Below the pieces are notes generated by a model that ran no database searches, was not told the DNA's origin, and saw only the letters and a list, made by a program, of their open reading frames with translations. Of a DNA stretch of 64,000 bases, positions 46,552 to 55,712 are shown piece after piece; position 1 is the first letter of the stretch, and every line of letters begins with the position of its first letter. Position numbers and translations under genes: made by a program. The stretch comes from Paenibacillus puerhi (lineage in GTDB: Bacteria; Bacillota; Bacilli; Paenibacillales; NBRC-103111). The stretch is from positions 1 to 64,000 of the forward strand of contig NZ_WUWM01000023.1 of assembly GCF_009846885.1 (NCBI RefSeq), written 5' to 3'.

Positions 46552-48132
46552 TTATATGGCTGAGCGCTCCGTCCCGGCCCCTCCATCTTCAAAAAGCCGC
46601 ACCTGATTGCGCCCTTCCCGCTTCGCTTGATACAAAGCGGCATCCGCATCACGCAGCAGCACCTCCAGAGAGTTGCCCGAGCCTGATGAATGAGAGATTC
46701 CAAAACTCGCCGTAATAACAAGCCGTCGATCATCGATCTCCAGCGGGTGTTCTTCCAGCGTGTGGCGAATGCGCTCCCCCGTCTCACCGGCTTCGCGGAT
46801 CGATGGAGACGGAAGGAGGATAACAAATTCCTCTCCTCCGTATCGGCCGAAAAGTTCGCCCCGTGACAACAGGCGCTGAATAACGGCAACGACATGCACG
46901 ATCGCCCTGTCACCCGCATCATGTCCATAGGTATCATTGATATGCTTGAATCGGTCGATATCGAGCAGGATGCAGGCGATCGGATGGCCCTCCTGCTCCG
47001 ATTGTCGCAGCAGCTCTTGAGCTCGATGTATAAAGGTAGCCCGATTCAAAATGTCGGTTAGACCGTCATAATAAGCGAGCTTCTTCAGCTGATCCTGAAG
47101 CCTTCTTTGCTCCGTCACGTCGATCAGCATCAGCAGGCTGCCCACACGCTCCCCCGCCCGGCCACGCAGACTGGAATACCGGACTTGATAATATGACTCC
47201 TGCTCCTGTGCAAACCAGACAAGCTCCTCCTGAACGTCCCCCTCTCCTAACTTGACGGGAAATGGATAGCCAGCTAGCCGGATCCAGGCTTCATCCAGCT
47301 TGATACCGATCATGCTCGAACTCAAACCCGGCAGCATACGGGCCGCCGTGCCGTTATAATCGATCAGGCGCAAGGAGGAATCGAGCACAAGGACTCCTTC
47401 CCCCATACTTTCAAAAATAATCTCCTTGGCAATAGGTACGACGGTCAGCATCTGGGTGGACACCATGGCCCAAATATACAAGGCTGACGTCACAAACAGT
47501 ACAATCGGTACAGGGTCGATGCCGTAGGGGGTCATCCCCATCAGATAGACAAAGGCAGCAAGCAGGGGAAGAAATTGGCCGAAAATGAGCGTAACCAGCT
47601 GCCGCCGGTAATTCTTCCTCGTTTCCCTCCACACCCTCATCAGCAATATCGCCGCAGTCATCATACAGGCGAGCGTGAACAAGCCATGAACGATGAAATA
47701 CGGCCCGATGTCCATATTAGCGATGGGCCCCGAGGTTTCAGTACCGAATTCGACAGACGTATACATTAAGAGATGGACATCATTGGTCGTGACCATAATC
47801 ATCGTGAGGATAGGGATGACAAAGAGCAGAGCAATACCCTTACGTGAAACCGGCTTCCCGATATAGTTCAATACGAGCATCAAGCCGAGTGCCGGAGCTG
47901 TCGAGATGCCTATGTATTCGACGACCGTCCACCTTTTGACCTCTTCCACGGAAGCGCTTGCCATTTCGAAGGCACACGCGAAAATATAGACCGACTGGGC
48001 AGCCGTATACAGGACAAAGGTCCTATGCCCTGACAATTCCTGTCTTTTCACAATCGCGTACAGGCACAGAAACAAAGTTAATACGCCGGAAGTCGCCACA
48101 ATCGTAATGTACATCGTGATAGAATGCTCCAT
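46552..48132 (-). CDS. Membrane diguanylate cyclase (7TM-PAS-GGDEF)
   Basis: This enzyme should make cyclic di-GMP from two GTP. The 526 residues begin with about seven membrane helices (histidine-kinase-type 7TM sensor, 1-230). A PAS domain starting MGEGVLVLDSSLRLIDYNG follows, then a GGDEF domain with LTDILNRATF and the active-site loop GGEEF (432-436). No RxxD inhibitory site is seen five residues before it. The gene is monocistronic with its own terminator. Confidence 0.92.
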   Translation of the reverse strand: MEHSITMYITIVATSGVLTLFLCLYAIVKRQELSGHRTFVLYTAAQSVYIFACAFEMASASVEEVKRWTVVEYIGISTAPALGLMLVLNYIGKPVSRKGIALLFVIPILTMIMVTTNDVHLLMYTSVEFGTETSGPIANMDIGPYFIVHGLFTLACMMTAAILLMRVWRETRKNYRRQLVTLIFGQFLPLLAAFVYLMGMTPYGIDPVPIVLFVTSALYIWAMVSTQMLTVVPIAKEIIFESMGEGVLVLDSSLRLIDYNGTAARMLPGLSSSMIGIKLDEAWIRLAGYPFPVKLGEGDVQEELVWFAQEQESYYQVRYSSLRGRAGERVGSLLMLIDVTEQRRLQDQLKKLAYYDGLTDILNRATFIHRAQELLRQSEQEGHPIACILLDIDRFKHINDTYGHDAGDRAIVHVVAVIQRLLSRGELFGRYGGEEFVILLPSPSIREAGETGERIRHTLEEHPLEIDDRRLVITASFGISHSSGSGNSLEVLLRDADAALYQAKREGRNQVRLFEDGGAGTERSAI

Positions 48133-48230
48133 TTGTCTCTCCCAGGATTAAAGTTGTATAGGTATGTTGGACTATACCGGATTGCTTATACTCACTATAC
48201 CAAATATAACGTGCCCGAGCATTATACTTT

Positions 48231-48266
48231 GAAAAAAATACCCCTGACAGCCAAAGCTGACAGGGG
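48231..48266. terminator. Terminator after the DUF1906 gene, possibly bidirectional
   Basis: An 11-bp stem with one mismatch (48241-48251 and 48256-48266) has TATTTTTTTC after it on the minus strand and GATTTTTGC on the plus strand. Confidence 0.82.
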
Positions 48267-48291
48267 GAGATTTTTGCAGGCCTTGCCCTGC

Positions 48292-49077
48292 TCATTCACG
48301 CGGCAAACCCGAAGCGTCTCTTAGCGCATTTGCCAATTGATTGTAATATTTTTGCTGCTCGGTCAATGCCAGGATCTTGTCAGCCGTTGCGCCTTGCTTG
48401 GCGGCCTCAGCCTCCGCCCAGGATTTTTTTATCCACGTGTTGATCACCGTCTGCGCAACTCCAGGATCGAGTACCGGCTTCGGTAGGATAGCCATCCCTT
48501 TCTTCCACCCTCCTGCGTCCCCATTGGACTCATTATAATCAATCCCGATACCGTTAACGATTACATCGTTTTTATATTGATAGATGCTAATAGGATCATA
48601 CTTCAGGCCGCGGCTCCAGGCGTAGGTTTGCATAAGCTTGGAAGCAAGTCCGCGTTCGTGCATAGCCTTGACGACACGGTAAGAGCCATAGACGCCCAGC
48701 TCGTAGCCGACGATTGCCGCATCGAATGCCTCCAGATACGCAGCGATCGCAGGAAAGTCGCTTGGCGGAGCGTCATAATCCACGGCCGCATAGATCGCAG
48801 AGCCGGGAGGTTGTCCGACTTCTCGCGCATATTGGAGCGCCAGCCTGCCGTCTGCAGTGCCGGCCGCGGCTCCTTCACGTACTCGATTGGCATAGCGTTC
48901 AAAGAACGAAACGATATATAAGCCGGCTTCCATGATCAGCTGCGCCTCGGAGGGCGACAACCCTTTCCAGGAGCCTGCTTCGGCCAAATACCGACCCACG
49001 AACGTAAAGCCCTGGCTGGCAAACAACTTAGCTGTTGCTGCATTCAGCGGTGCAGCGCAATCAAAGCCTTTGGCCAT
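48292..49077 (-). CDS. DUF1906 glycoside-hydrolase-like protein
   Basis: The 261 residues begin MAKGFDCAAPLNAATAKLF and include FVGRYLAE, LYIVSFFERYANR, SAIYAAVDYDA and VGYELGVYGSYRVVKAM. This matches DUF1906 (Rv2525c-like), a TIM-barrel fold related to GH25-like enzymes and presumed to act on peptidoglycan. No signal peptide is visible, so the site of action is unclear. A C-terminal extension of about 60 residues is amphipathic. It is a single gene. Confidence 0.82.
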   Translation of the reverse strand: MAKGFDCAAPLNAATAKLFASQGFTFVGRYLAEAGSWKGLSPSEAQLIMEAGLYIVSFFERYANRVREGAAAGTADGRLALQYAREVGQPPGSAIYAAVDYDAPPSDFPAIAAYLEAFDAAIVGYELGVYGSYRVVKAMHERGLASKLMQTYAWSRGLKYDPISIYQYKNDVIVNGIGIDYNESNGDAGGWKKGMAILPKPVLDPGVAQTVINTWIKKSWAEAEAAKQGATADKILALTEQQKYYNQLANALRDASGLPRE

Positions 49078-49232
49078 AGTTCCATTCCCCCTCCACCCGA
49101 CAGCTTTCGAAGCTTTAGCCCCCAGACGACTGCTTATCCCTTTCTATGGATAAGATATTCCCATTGACGCCTGTCCGTGTGGGCCCTTCAGGTGGATGGG
49201 CTGGCAAGCTAGCGCTTTGATGAACAATAAAA

Positions 49233-49268
49233 ACAAAAAAACAGGCCTTCTCCTGAGAGAACCGCCTG
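49233..49268 (-). terminator. Terminator after the YolD-like gene
   Basis: Stem CAGGCGGTTCTC/GAGAAGGCCTG, with a small mismatch, is followed on the minus strand by TTTTTTTG. Confidence 0.82.
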
Positions 49269-49274
49269 CATAGT

Positions 49275-49526
49275 TTAATCCCGCGGATATTCTACTTTCA
49301 TAATGTCCATAAAAGGAACCTTCGTGACTTCCTCATGAAACGAGATATGGACCATCTTGGTGCGCGAATCCATCTGAACGATCGTTCCCCGCACCTGTTC
49401 CTCCCAGCCCCATACCGTCAGCACAATTTCCGAGTCCTCATTCTTAGCCTCAACCAACTGATTACCCAACTCTTCCAATTCGAATTCATCTCGTGTAGGC
49501 CGCTTGGCCACCTTTGCCTTAGCCAT
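49275..49526 (-). CDS. Small YolD-like protein
   Basis: An 83-residue protein with a basic start (MAKAKVAKRPTRDEFELEELG) and a small beta-barrel-like part (IVLTVWGWEEQVRGTIVQMDSRTKMVHI, ending VPFMDIMKVEYPRD). This pattern resembles YolD-like proteins, found near Y-family DNA polymerases; no such polymerase is next to it here. The start ATG follows GGAGGTGAAGGA. Function unknown; the family call is tentative. Confidence 0.6.
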   Translation of the reverse strand: MAKAKVAKRPTRDEFELEELGNQLVEAKNEDSEIVLTVWGWEEQVRGTIVQMDSRTKMVHISFHEEVTKVPFMDIMKVEYPRD

Positions 49527-49575
49527 TCCTTCACCTCCCGATTAATAACTTATCTAGCTGAAGCTCTGGCCTTGA

Positions 49576-50238
49576 TCACGCCTTGCTTTCTTCCTGATAG
49601 GCCAAATAAATCAGCCCGGCCAGCACCGGTATGCCAGTGAAAATAATAATATCGAGCGCTCTGTCTCCAAATCGCACGACCCAAACCATCCCGCCGGCCA
49701 GGATCAGCACAGCCAGAAAGTGAAAGATAAACGAAAGCGATCGAACGGCATAGATGGACCGGACTTGCGCATACGGAGGGCCTGTCACGAATGTAAAACC
49801 CAGTCGAAGCTTGTACAGCATATAGGATAACGCAATCCCGGTAAGCTGACTAAGCATTTGCGGGATAAAAGCCCCGATACCCTTGATATCGACTCCAATC
49901 TCCATACTTAACATGCCGAAGACGCCCAGCCCCTTCAATACGAGAGATTGAACGACCGCAAAGGCCAGGCAGCCGGTTATGGACAAAGTCCAAGCATGAT
50001 AGAGAGGCACCTTCAGCGAGTAAATCAAGCCAAGGATCACGATCGAGCCTTGGATGATCACGTCCCACTCAGGCGCACCGATTATATTTCTCATCACATA
50101 GGACTCGACAGAGCAAAGCACGGCAATAAGCAGAAGTCCCTTCCAATATCGGAAAAACGGCCACCGGAAAATCTGGAGCATGAGTGCCAGCAAGACCATA
50201 ATATCGATGGAGCCCAAGATGATATAGATCAGATCCAC
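49576..50238 (-). CDS. Unrecognised multi-pass membrane protein
   Basis: A 220-residue protein with about six hydrophobic segments (IILGSIDIMVLLALMLQIF near the start; LSFIFHFLAVLILAGGMVW and IIIFTGIPVLAGLIYLAYQE at the end). No known domain is recognised. The start is GTG 50238 with GAGGGGG seven bases upstream. It is placed upstream of the YolD-like gene on the same strand. Confidence 0.7.
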   Translation of the reverse strand: MDLIYIILGSIDIMVLLALMLQIFRWPFFRYWKGLLLIAVLCSVESYVMRNIIGAPEWDVIIQGSIVILGLIYSLKVPLYHAWTLSITGCLAFAVVQSLVLKGLGVFGMLSMEIGVDIKGIGAFIPQMLSQLTGIALSYMLYKLRLGFTFVTGPPYAQVRSIYAVRSLSFIFHFLAVLILAGGMVWVVRFGDRALDIIIFTGIPVLAGLIYLAYQEESKA

Positions 50239-50381
50239 ACTTGTACCCCCTCTTTACGACGGATCTGCAGACATTCGTTTCCATGATCCTGCCCTGGCAA
50301 GGTCCTGACATTGAATCACTTAAACCCCGAATGGGTAATGTAAGGTATATTCTAAAAAGTATGGGAAAGGAACGATGCCGA

Positions 50382-50600
50382 ATGGCTAACCACAAGAGAG
50401 AACCCGATGTATCCGGCACCTTCGCCGGGATTACAACGCCGGAGGATCAGCAGGATATCGCGGCAACCGATAAAATAAGCGATTACGTAGAGGCTATGAT
50501 GGATCAGCTAGAGGGGGAGGACGAGGAAGCTCCCCGTTCGGATTCTGATCATGGACACGCGACCAATAATGCCTCGGGAAAGCCACGTCTCGGACGCTGA
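50382..50600 (+). CDS. Small acidic hypothetical protein
   Basis: A 72-residue, strongly acidic protein (MANHKREPDVSGTFAGITTP, then a run rich in Glu, Asp and Met), with no membrane segment. AAAGGA lies about ten bases before the ATG, and a frame without it would start at 50241. It could be a small stress or sporulation protein. The coding call is moderate. Confidence 0.5.
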   Translation: MANHKREPDVSGTFAGITTPEDQQDIAATDKISDYVEAMMDQLEGEDEEAPRSDSDHGHATNNASGKPRLGR

Positions 50601-50688
50601 CTCCCGATTCTCGTTTCTATCCAAGTATGCTGCCGCAGCCTGACTCACCAGTGGTCCGGAGGCGGCTCTTTCGCCTGCCGCTACAGCC

Positions 50689-51072
50689 TTATCTCCTTTT
50701 CTCCGCGCGATTTAATTTGTTATGAATCCGATCGAGGAGGTGGACGGCCTCTCCTAATCCGATCAGCAGCATGCCTGCCGTGAGGCCCAGTGCCATCCAT
50801 AAGACCGCAGCCTCAATATGGAAGGGAGAAACGGACATACCCAGCAGCATGCCGTAGATGATGCCCAGCGCGACCAAGAGGATCCCTAAGATCATCAGCG
50901 AAAGGCTGACTCCATTACGCTCTGAGCTGGTATCAAGCTCCACATCCGTATGACCCTCCTCCAGAAGCAGACCAAGCCGTTCATCCGCTGAGGAACGAAT
51001 GTGAAACTTGATTTCTTTCCGGATCTGGTCGTCTTTGTCCAGGTACTTTACGATAAATGCCAGGTTAGACAC
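50689..51072 (-). CDS. Hypothetical protein with two membrane segments
   Basis: A 127-residue protein. The first 55 residues are soluble and charged (FIVKYLDKDDQIRKEIKFHI), then two membrane segments (LMILGILLVALGIIYGML and VLWMALGLTAGMLLIGLG), and a basic tail. No known family is recognised. The GTG start lies directly against the GAGGGG site, so a slightly later start is possible. It follows ctaB by about 40 bases on the same strand. Confidence 0.6.
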   Translation of the reverse strand: MSNLAFIVKYLDKDDQIRKEIKFHIRSSADERLGLLLEEGHTDVELDTSSERNGVSLSLMILGILLVALGIIYGMLLGMSVSPFHIEAAVLWMALGLTAGMLLIGLGEAVHLLDRIHNKLNRAEKRR

Positions 51073-51111
51073 CCCTCTTCGGCTATTGTGGCGCGAGCAG
51101 CTTGCTGACTG

Positions 51112-52029
51112 CTATAGATCGAACAAAATACCCATCAGGGAGTAGATGATGACCGTCGAAAATAAAACCGTCATATGAAGAAGAGAGTAGAGGAACATGG
51201 ACTTTGCCCATTTTTCCGAGTTCATTCTTGAATAGCCCAAGACACTTAAGAGAAGCCACGAAATACTTAGAAGAAGAGCAACCAGCATAAGACCGCTGCT
51301 CAAGGTGACAAACAGAAAACTGCTGGCAATCAATACAAGTAAATAAATATTCGTTTGGATATAGGTTCTCCTCATCCCTTTGACAACGGGAAGCATGGGA
51401 ACCTTGGCCGCTTTGTACTCATCGTGCTTGCGGATCGCTATCGCATAAAAGTGAGGCATCTGCCAAATAACGGTAATCGCAAAAAGTCCAAGAACTGCAG
51501 GATGTGTGACGTCCGGGTAAATAGCCGCCCACCCGATCAGAGGAGGCATGGCCCCGGATATACTTCCGATCTCCGTATTATAAATCGTTCTTCGCTTACT
51601 CCACATGGTATAGGGTACGATATAGAAAAACAAACCTAGAAAACCGAGTAGAGCAGCTAGCGGCGTTGTGAACGCAAGTGCTGTCAAACCCAATATAGTC
51701 ATGAAGATAGCAAGCCATAGAACGGTACGGGGGCTAATCTCACCGGTAACCGTCGGTCTTTGTTTCGTTCTTTCCATAATCGAGTCAATATCGCGATCAT
51801 ACAGGTTATTAAAAGCCCCTGCCGCCCCCATAACTAAAGCGGAACCGATCAAGGCCAACAAGATTTCGGGAAGCTTGTCCAGCAAACTAATCCGATATGT
51901 ATATAGAGCCAATGTCAATCCGGCAAACATAGGAATAAGATTTGATTTGATGATCCCGGTTTTAACCGTCTGAGCCAAAATTTTGGACATGGGCTGCTTA
52001 GCCGACGTGAGGCCCTCTCCCCTTTGCAT
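51112..52029 (-). CDS. ctaB: Protoheme IX farnesyltransferase (heme O synthase)
   Basis: CtaB adds the farnesyl group to heme B to make heme O for terminal oxidases. The 305 residues have about nine membrane helices and the two aspartate motifs NNLYDRDIDSIMERT and, after the middle, the DxxxD region HFYAIAIRKHDEYKAAKVPM. The ATG 52029 follows GGGGAATATGTT. The other cta genes are not nearby. Confidence 0.95.
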   Translation of the reverse strand: MQRGEGLTSAKQPMSKILAQTVKTGIIKSNLIPMFAGLTLALYTYRISLLDKLPEILLALIGSALVMGAAGAFNNLYDRDIDSIMERTKQRPTVTGEISPRTVLWLAIFMTILGLTALAFTTPLAALLGFLGLFFYIVPYTMWSKRRTIYNTEIGSISGAMPPLIGWAAIYPDVTHPAVLGLFAITVIWQMPHFYAIAIRKHDEYKAAKVPMLPVVKGMRRTYIQTNIYLLVLIASSFLFVTLSSGLMLVALLLSISWLLLSVLGYSRMNSEKWAKSMFLYSLLHMTVLFSTVIIYSLMGILFDL

Positions 52030-52164
52030 AACATATTCCCCTTTTCCTTTACGCGAGATGAACTATCGTATCGTAATCTATCTATCAAGTAAAATATACA
52101 CTATATGGCATGTTAATTCTATGTCCGAAGATTGTCAATTAAAGAAGCTAGATCGCTCCACGCT

Positions 52165-52246
52165 AAAAAACAGCCGGATGTTCTGGCTGTCAGCTGACAC
52201 TGCCTGTATTCATATAGGAGAAACGGGGCTGCGTGTCTACAGCCCC
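52165..52246 (-). terminator. Two hairpins after the YjcZ gene
   Basis: GGGGCTG/CAGCCCC (52225-52231 and 52240-52246) comes first on the minus strand. A second hairpin CAGCC...GGCTG (52171-52175 and 52185-52189) follows, with TTTTTTAG after it. The second is the better terminator. Confidence 0.7.
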
Positions 52247-52260
52247 TTCCAGTTATCCTG

Positions 52261-52380
52261 TTAAATAAAGAATGCACGGGTTATGATAACCAATAAAATG
52301 AAGAGCACCAGAATCTCACCCGTGGAAGTAAAACCGCCGAAGCCACCGCAGCTTGCCCCTGCACCGCCAACAAAACCCAT
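52261..52380 (-). CDS. YjcZ-family sporulation peptide
   Basis: A 39-residue peptide (MGFVGGAGASCGGFGGF, then a membrane segment TGEILVLFILLVIITRAFFI). The Gly-rich head and the hydrophobic tail with ILVLFILLVII match the YjcZ family, which is produced during sporulation in Bacillus. The ATG at 52380 has a GGGAGG-type site before it. Two terminators follow. It is a small gene easily missed. Confidence 0.82.
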   Translation of the reverse strand: MGFVGGAGASCGGFGGFTSTGEILVLFILLVIITRAFFI

Positions 52381-52519
52381 TTAGGAAAACCTCCCTTTAC
52401 TGAAGATAATCCATCATATTACACGGTGTCTTCTACTGACTGTGCATTTGACCAGTTCCGCCTTTATTGTTTGGATGCTTATACCGGTCAAGGCTTACTT
52501 CATTAAAATGGAAACCGGG

Positions 52520-53485
52520 TTACATCCCCGGCGACTTCATCCGGTAAAGAGGCTTGTTCTCCAATACCCGTACCGGCGCGGTCCATTCGTCCGTATCGTT
52601 CATCGAGGCCAGCGCATCCTCGGCTGCTTGAAGCTTAGCATCCAGCTGGTCGATGTGATGCAAGGCTACCGCCTCCGGAAGCTGGGGCTGCACAGGGCTT
52701 CCCCATTCCCCAAGATTGTGATGGGACAGCACCAGATGCTGAAGAGCGACCAGCTTCTCTGCCTCGGAATCCAGCCCCAGACGAATAGCGGCCTCGGTAA
52801 TCCAGCCGGATGCGATCGATATGTGGCCGAGCAGCTTTCCTGTTAAACTGTACTCCCGCACAACGCCTAGCTCCGCATTCAATTCCTCGGTTTTGGCTAT
52901 ATCATGCAGGATAATGCCGGCCTTCAGCAAATCAGCGTTCAGAAACGGCCGCTGTCCGGCAATGAACTCGCCAAGCTCCAGCATACGCGCCGTATGGTAA
53001 GCGAGGCCCGAATAGTAGGCGTGATGCATACCTTTGGCAGCCGGATAATGCAGGAGCTTATCGCCTGCCTTGGCTATACAGAAGTCGACGACCGCCCGGA
53101 TATCTGTGTCTCGAATGCTTGCAGCCGCGCTAGCGATCGCGGCAAGCAGATCCTCCGCTTCCACCGGAGCAGTGCGAAGGAAATCCTTTATGGAGCAGTT
53201 ATCCTCAGGAGTTACCTTGCGGATACGCGCTATTTTTAACTGAAGCCTGTCTCGGTACAGCTGCACCACGCCCTGAACCTTTACCAGCATCATCGAGAAA
53301 AACGTTTCCCTGTCCGTGCTTGAAATGTCCCAAAGCTTGGCTGAAATTTCTCCGGTGCTGTCCGCAAGGACCAGATCAAAATAAGCTTTTGGCGGTGTAG
53401 CGTTCGTTTGCTTAACCTCTGCCAGTTTTAATAAAAAATAACCGGTGACCTCTTCGCCGTCCGTAAAGCTCTTAATGGATGTCAT
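52520..53485 (-). CDS. yhaM: 3'-5' exoribonuclease YhaM
   Basis: YhaM degrades RNA and single-stranded DNA from 3' ends with a metal-dependent HD site. The 321 residues start with an OB-fold (GEVTGYFLLKLAEVKQTNATP, DLVLADSTGEISAKLWD), followed by HHAYYSGLAYHTARMLELGE and the HD motif LKAGIILHDIAKTEEL. Domain order and length fit the family. It is a single gene. Confidence 0.95.
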   Translation of the reverse strand: MTSIKSFTDGEEVTGYFLLKLAEVKQTNATPPKAYFDLVLADSTGEISAKLWDISSTDRETFFSMMLVKVQGVVQLYRDRLQLKIARIRKVTPEDNCSIKDFLRTAPVEAEDLLAAIASAAASIRDTDIRAVVDFCIAKAGDKLLHYPAAKGMHHAYYSGLAYHTARMLELGEFIAGQRPFLNADLLKAGIILHDIAKTEELNAELGVVREYSLTGKLLGHISIASGWITEAAIRLGLDSEAEKLVALQHLVLSHHNLGEWGSPVQPQLPEAVALHHIDQLDAKLQAAEDALASMNDTDEWTAPVRVLENKPLYRMKSPGM

Positions 53486-53674
53486 TAGTCTTATTCCCCT
53501 CTCTTGCGCCAGACCTTCCCGCCAACATGCGACAAGGCCGCTTGCCCCAACTTAACCCTTATTTAACTGTAAGGCATGCGGGCGCCCAGATCAAGCTTAT
53601 CGTCTTTTCGGAACAAATGAGCAGACAAGTCATGTTTCCCCGTGCTTTGCATAGTGTTAATACAAGCACAGAGC

Positions 53675-54463
53675 ATGTACAAGGGGGGATATGCGATCGA
53701 ACTCGAGCTCATGGCAATCGGCGCATTTATCGGTATATTGATCGGCCTGACCGGCGTGGGAGGCGCTTCGCTGCTCACTCCTCTTCTAGTAGCAGCAGGC
53801 GTGCAGCCTCTGGCAGCCGTCGCCACCGACTTGGTTTATAATTCGGCTACGAAGCTGTTCGGCAGCATTCAGCACTTGCGCCAGAGAACGGTTAATCTCG
53901 CTTTGGCCCGGCAATTCGCGCTAGGCAGTTTACCCGGCGCAGCAGCATCAATCCTGCTGTTGAAATGGTACCCTCCGCTTCATACGTACCAGGATCTGAT
54001 TATTCGTCATGCACTGGGATATATGCTGGTCATCGTCGCCCTCTTGAATCTGATCCAGTTCATGATCAAAGAAGGCCGCACTTCCGCTCTCAAGGAGCTC
54101 CCGCTCCAGAGGAAGCTTCCGCTTACGATCACCATAGGCTTTGTGCTTGGCTTTCTGGTTGGCTTCACTTCGATAGGCTCGGGCTCCTTGTTTGCCCTGG
54201 CCATGATGTGGTTCTACCGGCTCTCTTCGGCAGAGCTGGTCGGGACTGATGTGGCCCATGCTTTTCTGCTCGTAACCGCCGCCGGCTTGCTGCATATAGG
54301 CTTCGGCCACGTCCAATATGGACTGGTCTTTCAATTGCTGATCGGCTCGATTCCCGGTGTTCTGCTGGGCAGCAAATGGTCATCCCGAATGCCGGCAAAA
54401 CCGCTCCGGCTAGCTATTACGGTGCTAATTCTAATCAGCGGTATCAAGCTGATCATCTCTTGA
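53675..54463 (+). CDS. TauE/SafE-family sulfite or anion exporter
   Basis: About eight membrane segments, with the family repeat GAFIGILIGLTGVGGASLLTP near the start and its echo GFVLGFLVGFTSIGSGSLFA in the second half. The start is taken as ATG 53675 (262 residues). The strong AAGGGGGG lies just after it, so translation may begin at a later in-frame codon, for example ATG 53711 (MAIGAFIG). Substrate not known. Confidence 0.85.
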   Translation: MYKGGYAIELELMAIGAFIGILIGLTGVGGASLLTPLLVAAGVQPLAAVATDLVYNSATKLFGSIQHLRQRTVNLALARQFALGSLPGAAASILLLKWYPPLHTYQDLIIRHALGYMLVIVALLNLIQFMIKEGRTSALKELPLQRKLPLTITIGFVLGFLVGFTSIGSGSLFALAMMWFYRLSSAELVGTDVAHAFLLVTAAGLLHIGFGHVQYGLVFQLLIGSIPGVLLGSKWSSRMPAKPLRLAITVLILISGIKLIIS

Positions 54464-54715
54464 GCGGCTTTGGCTTCCCTCTGTACTCGCTGCTTGCCCC
54501 GCTTACTTAAAAAACGAGGGTTCGACAGCCTGTCGTTTTGTGAAAAACCTTACGTAATCCGCTTGACTTGATACATAATGTAACATATATTTACCTATGT
54601 AAGAGTTGCTATCAACCATTATTTAATCAAGTTAAACAATAGCTTATCTCGTTTCATCGCAGCTAATTTAAGTTACACTTAGTATCATAAACATGACCCT
54701 TGAAGGGGGATATCC

Positions 54716-55558
54716 ATGTCCTATTTGCTGGAGCTGAATATTGCCGAGCACCGTTTGGCCGTTGAGCTTCCTTCCGAAACCATCTATACCTGGGCATTAC
54801 GTACATTTAGCGCAGTACCGGCCACAAGCTACACCTTTGCCTCACGGCTGGACATGATCATCAGCGTCAATATGGGCTATGGCTCACCCAAGGATTCCCG
54901 TCTGCCGCAAATCAGGTTTACGGCTGACCGTATTCGTTACTCCCAAAGTGATCTGTTGATTACGGCCTCTCGCGACTGCTCTGAGGCTGCGATCGAAGCC
55001 TACGACGAATCTGCTTTGGAATACGCCCTGATTCTGCTGTACAACGCCTTGATTACTCAGCGCGAATGGGGCTTGATTGTAGGCGCCTCCACGATCGCCG
55101 AAGGCAGCAAAGCCTACTTGTTCATGCTTCCTGCCGGGCGTCCGGAGGCAGGGTTCCTGCCGCCGCCACCCAAGTGCGCGCTATTGTCCGATGAAGTGGC
55201 AATCCTCAAGGTATCGGGAGGAGAAGTACGCGCCTTTAATTCTCCATTTCGCAAAGGTACCTGCCGCCAGCCGGAGGACATTCATCTTACATGCGAGGTT
55301 GGCGCTTATTACTCGCAGCGGCCTTCGCCGCTCATCCGCCATTCGCCAGTGGGACGCACGGATGCCGTCCAGCAGCTCCAAAGCTGCCTGTATCTCAAAC
55401 CACTGGACCCCAGCGATACAACTAAAACCATCGCCATGTGCCGAAAAGCAATCGAGAAGGTACCCTTCTATGAACTGTACGCCCCAACGCATGATTTATT
55501 CTGGCAGGACATGGTTGCTTCCGTCGATGTCCAGGCCAAGCACCTGCAGCACGGCTGA
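54716..55558 (+). CDS. HPr-kinase-like protein with degenerate P-loop
   Basis: The 280-residue protein has the layout of HPr kinase/PCK-like proteins. GLIVGASTIAEGSKAYLFML corresponds to the strand before the P-loop, and LLSDEVAIL (156-164) to the LSDD acidic motif, followed by FNSPFRKGT. Where GxxGxGKS would stand, the sequence is PAGRPEAGFLPPPP (139-152), with no Lys or Ser/Thr. It is therefore a likely pseudoenzyme. AAGGGGG lies six bases before the ATG. No partner genes are obvious. The family call is moderate. Confidence 0.5.
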   Translation: MSYLLELNIAEHRLAVELPSETIYTWALRTFSAVPATSYTFASRLDMIISVNMGYGSPKDSRLPQIRFTADRIRYSQSDLLITASRDCSEAAIEAYDESALEYALILLYNALITQREWGLIVGASTIAEGSKAYLFMLPAGRPEAGFLPPPPKCALLSDEVAILKVSGGEVRAFNSPFRKGTCRQPEDIHLTCEVGAYYSQRPSPLIRHSPVGRTDAVQQLQSCLYLKPLDPSDTTKTIAMCRKAIEKVPFYELYAPTHDLFWQDMVASVDVQAKHLQHG

Positions 55559-55625
55559 CTTCGGCTGCTGCGCCGGCCTTCCTTGCCTATCAGGATGGAA
55601 CGTCCGGTCGAAAGGGGGTAAACGC

Positions 55626-55655
55626 CAAAAGAGAGGGGGTTCACTTCCCCCTCCC
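55626..55655 (-). terminator. Terminator after the FhuF-like gene
   Basis: GGGAGGGGG and CCCCCTCTC pair on the minus strand, with one wobble, and are followed by TTTTGG. Confidence 0.7.
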
Positions 55656-55712
55656 TTAGCTCCCATCCGCCCTGCTCGATAAGTCTCTTCTGATCAGCTG
55701 CTTGGAGAACGG

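Noticed and set aside
46552-48132. Hybrid GGDEF-EAL protein
   Set aside because: The frame ends directly after the GGDEF domain; no EAL motif exists.
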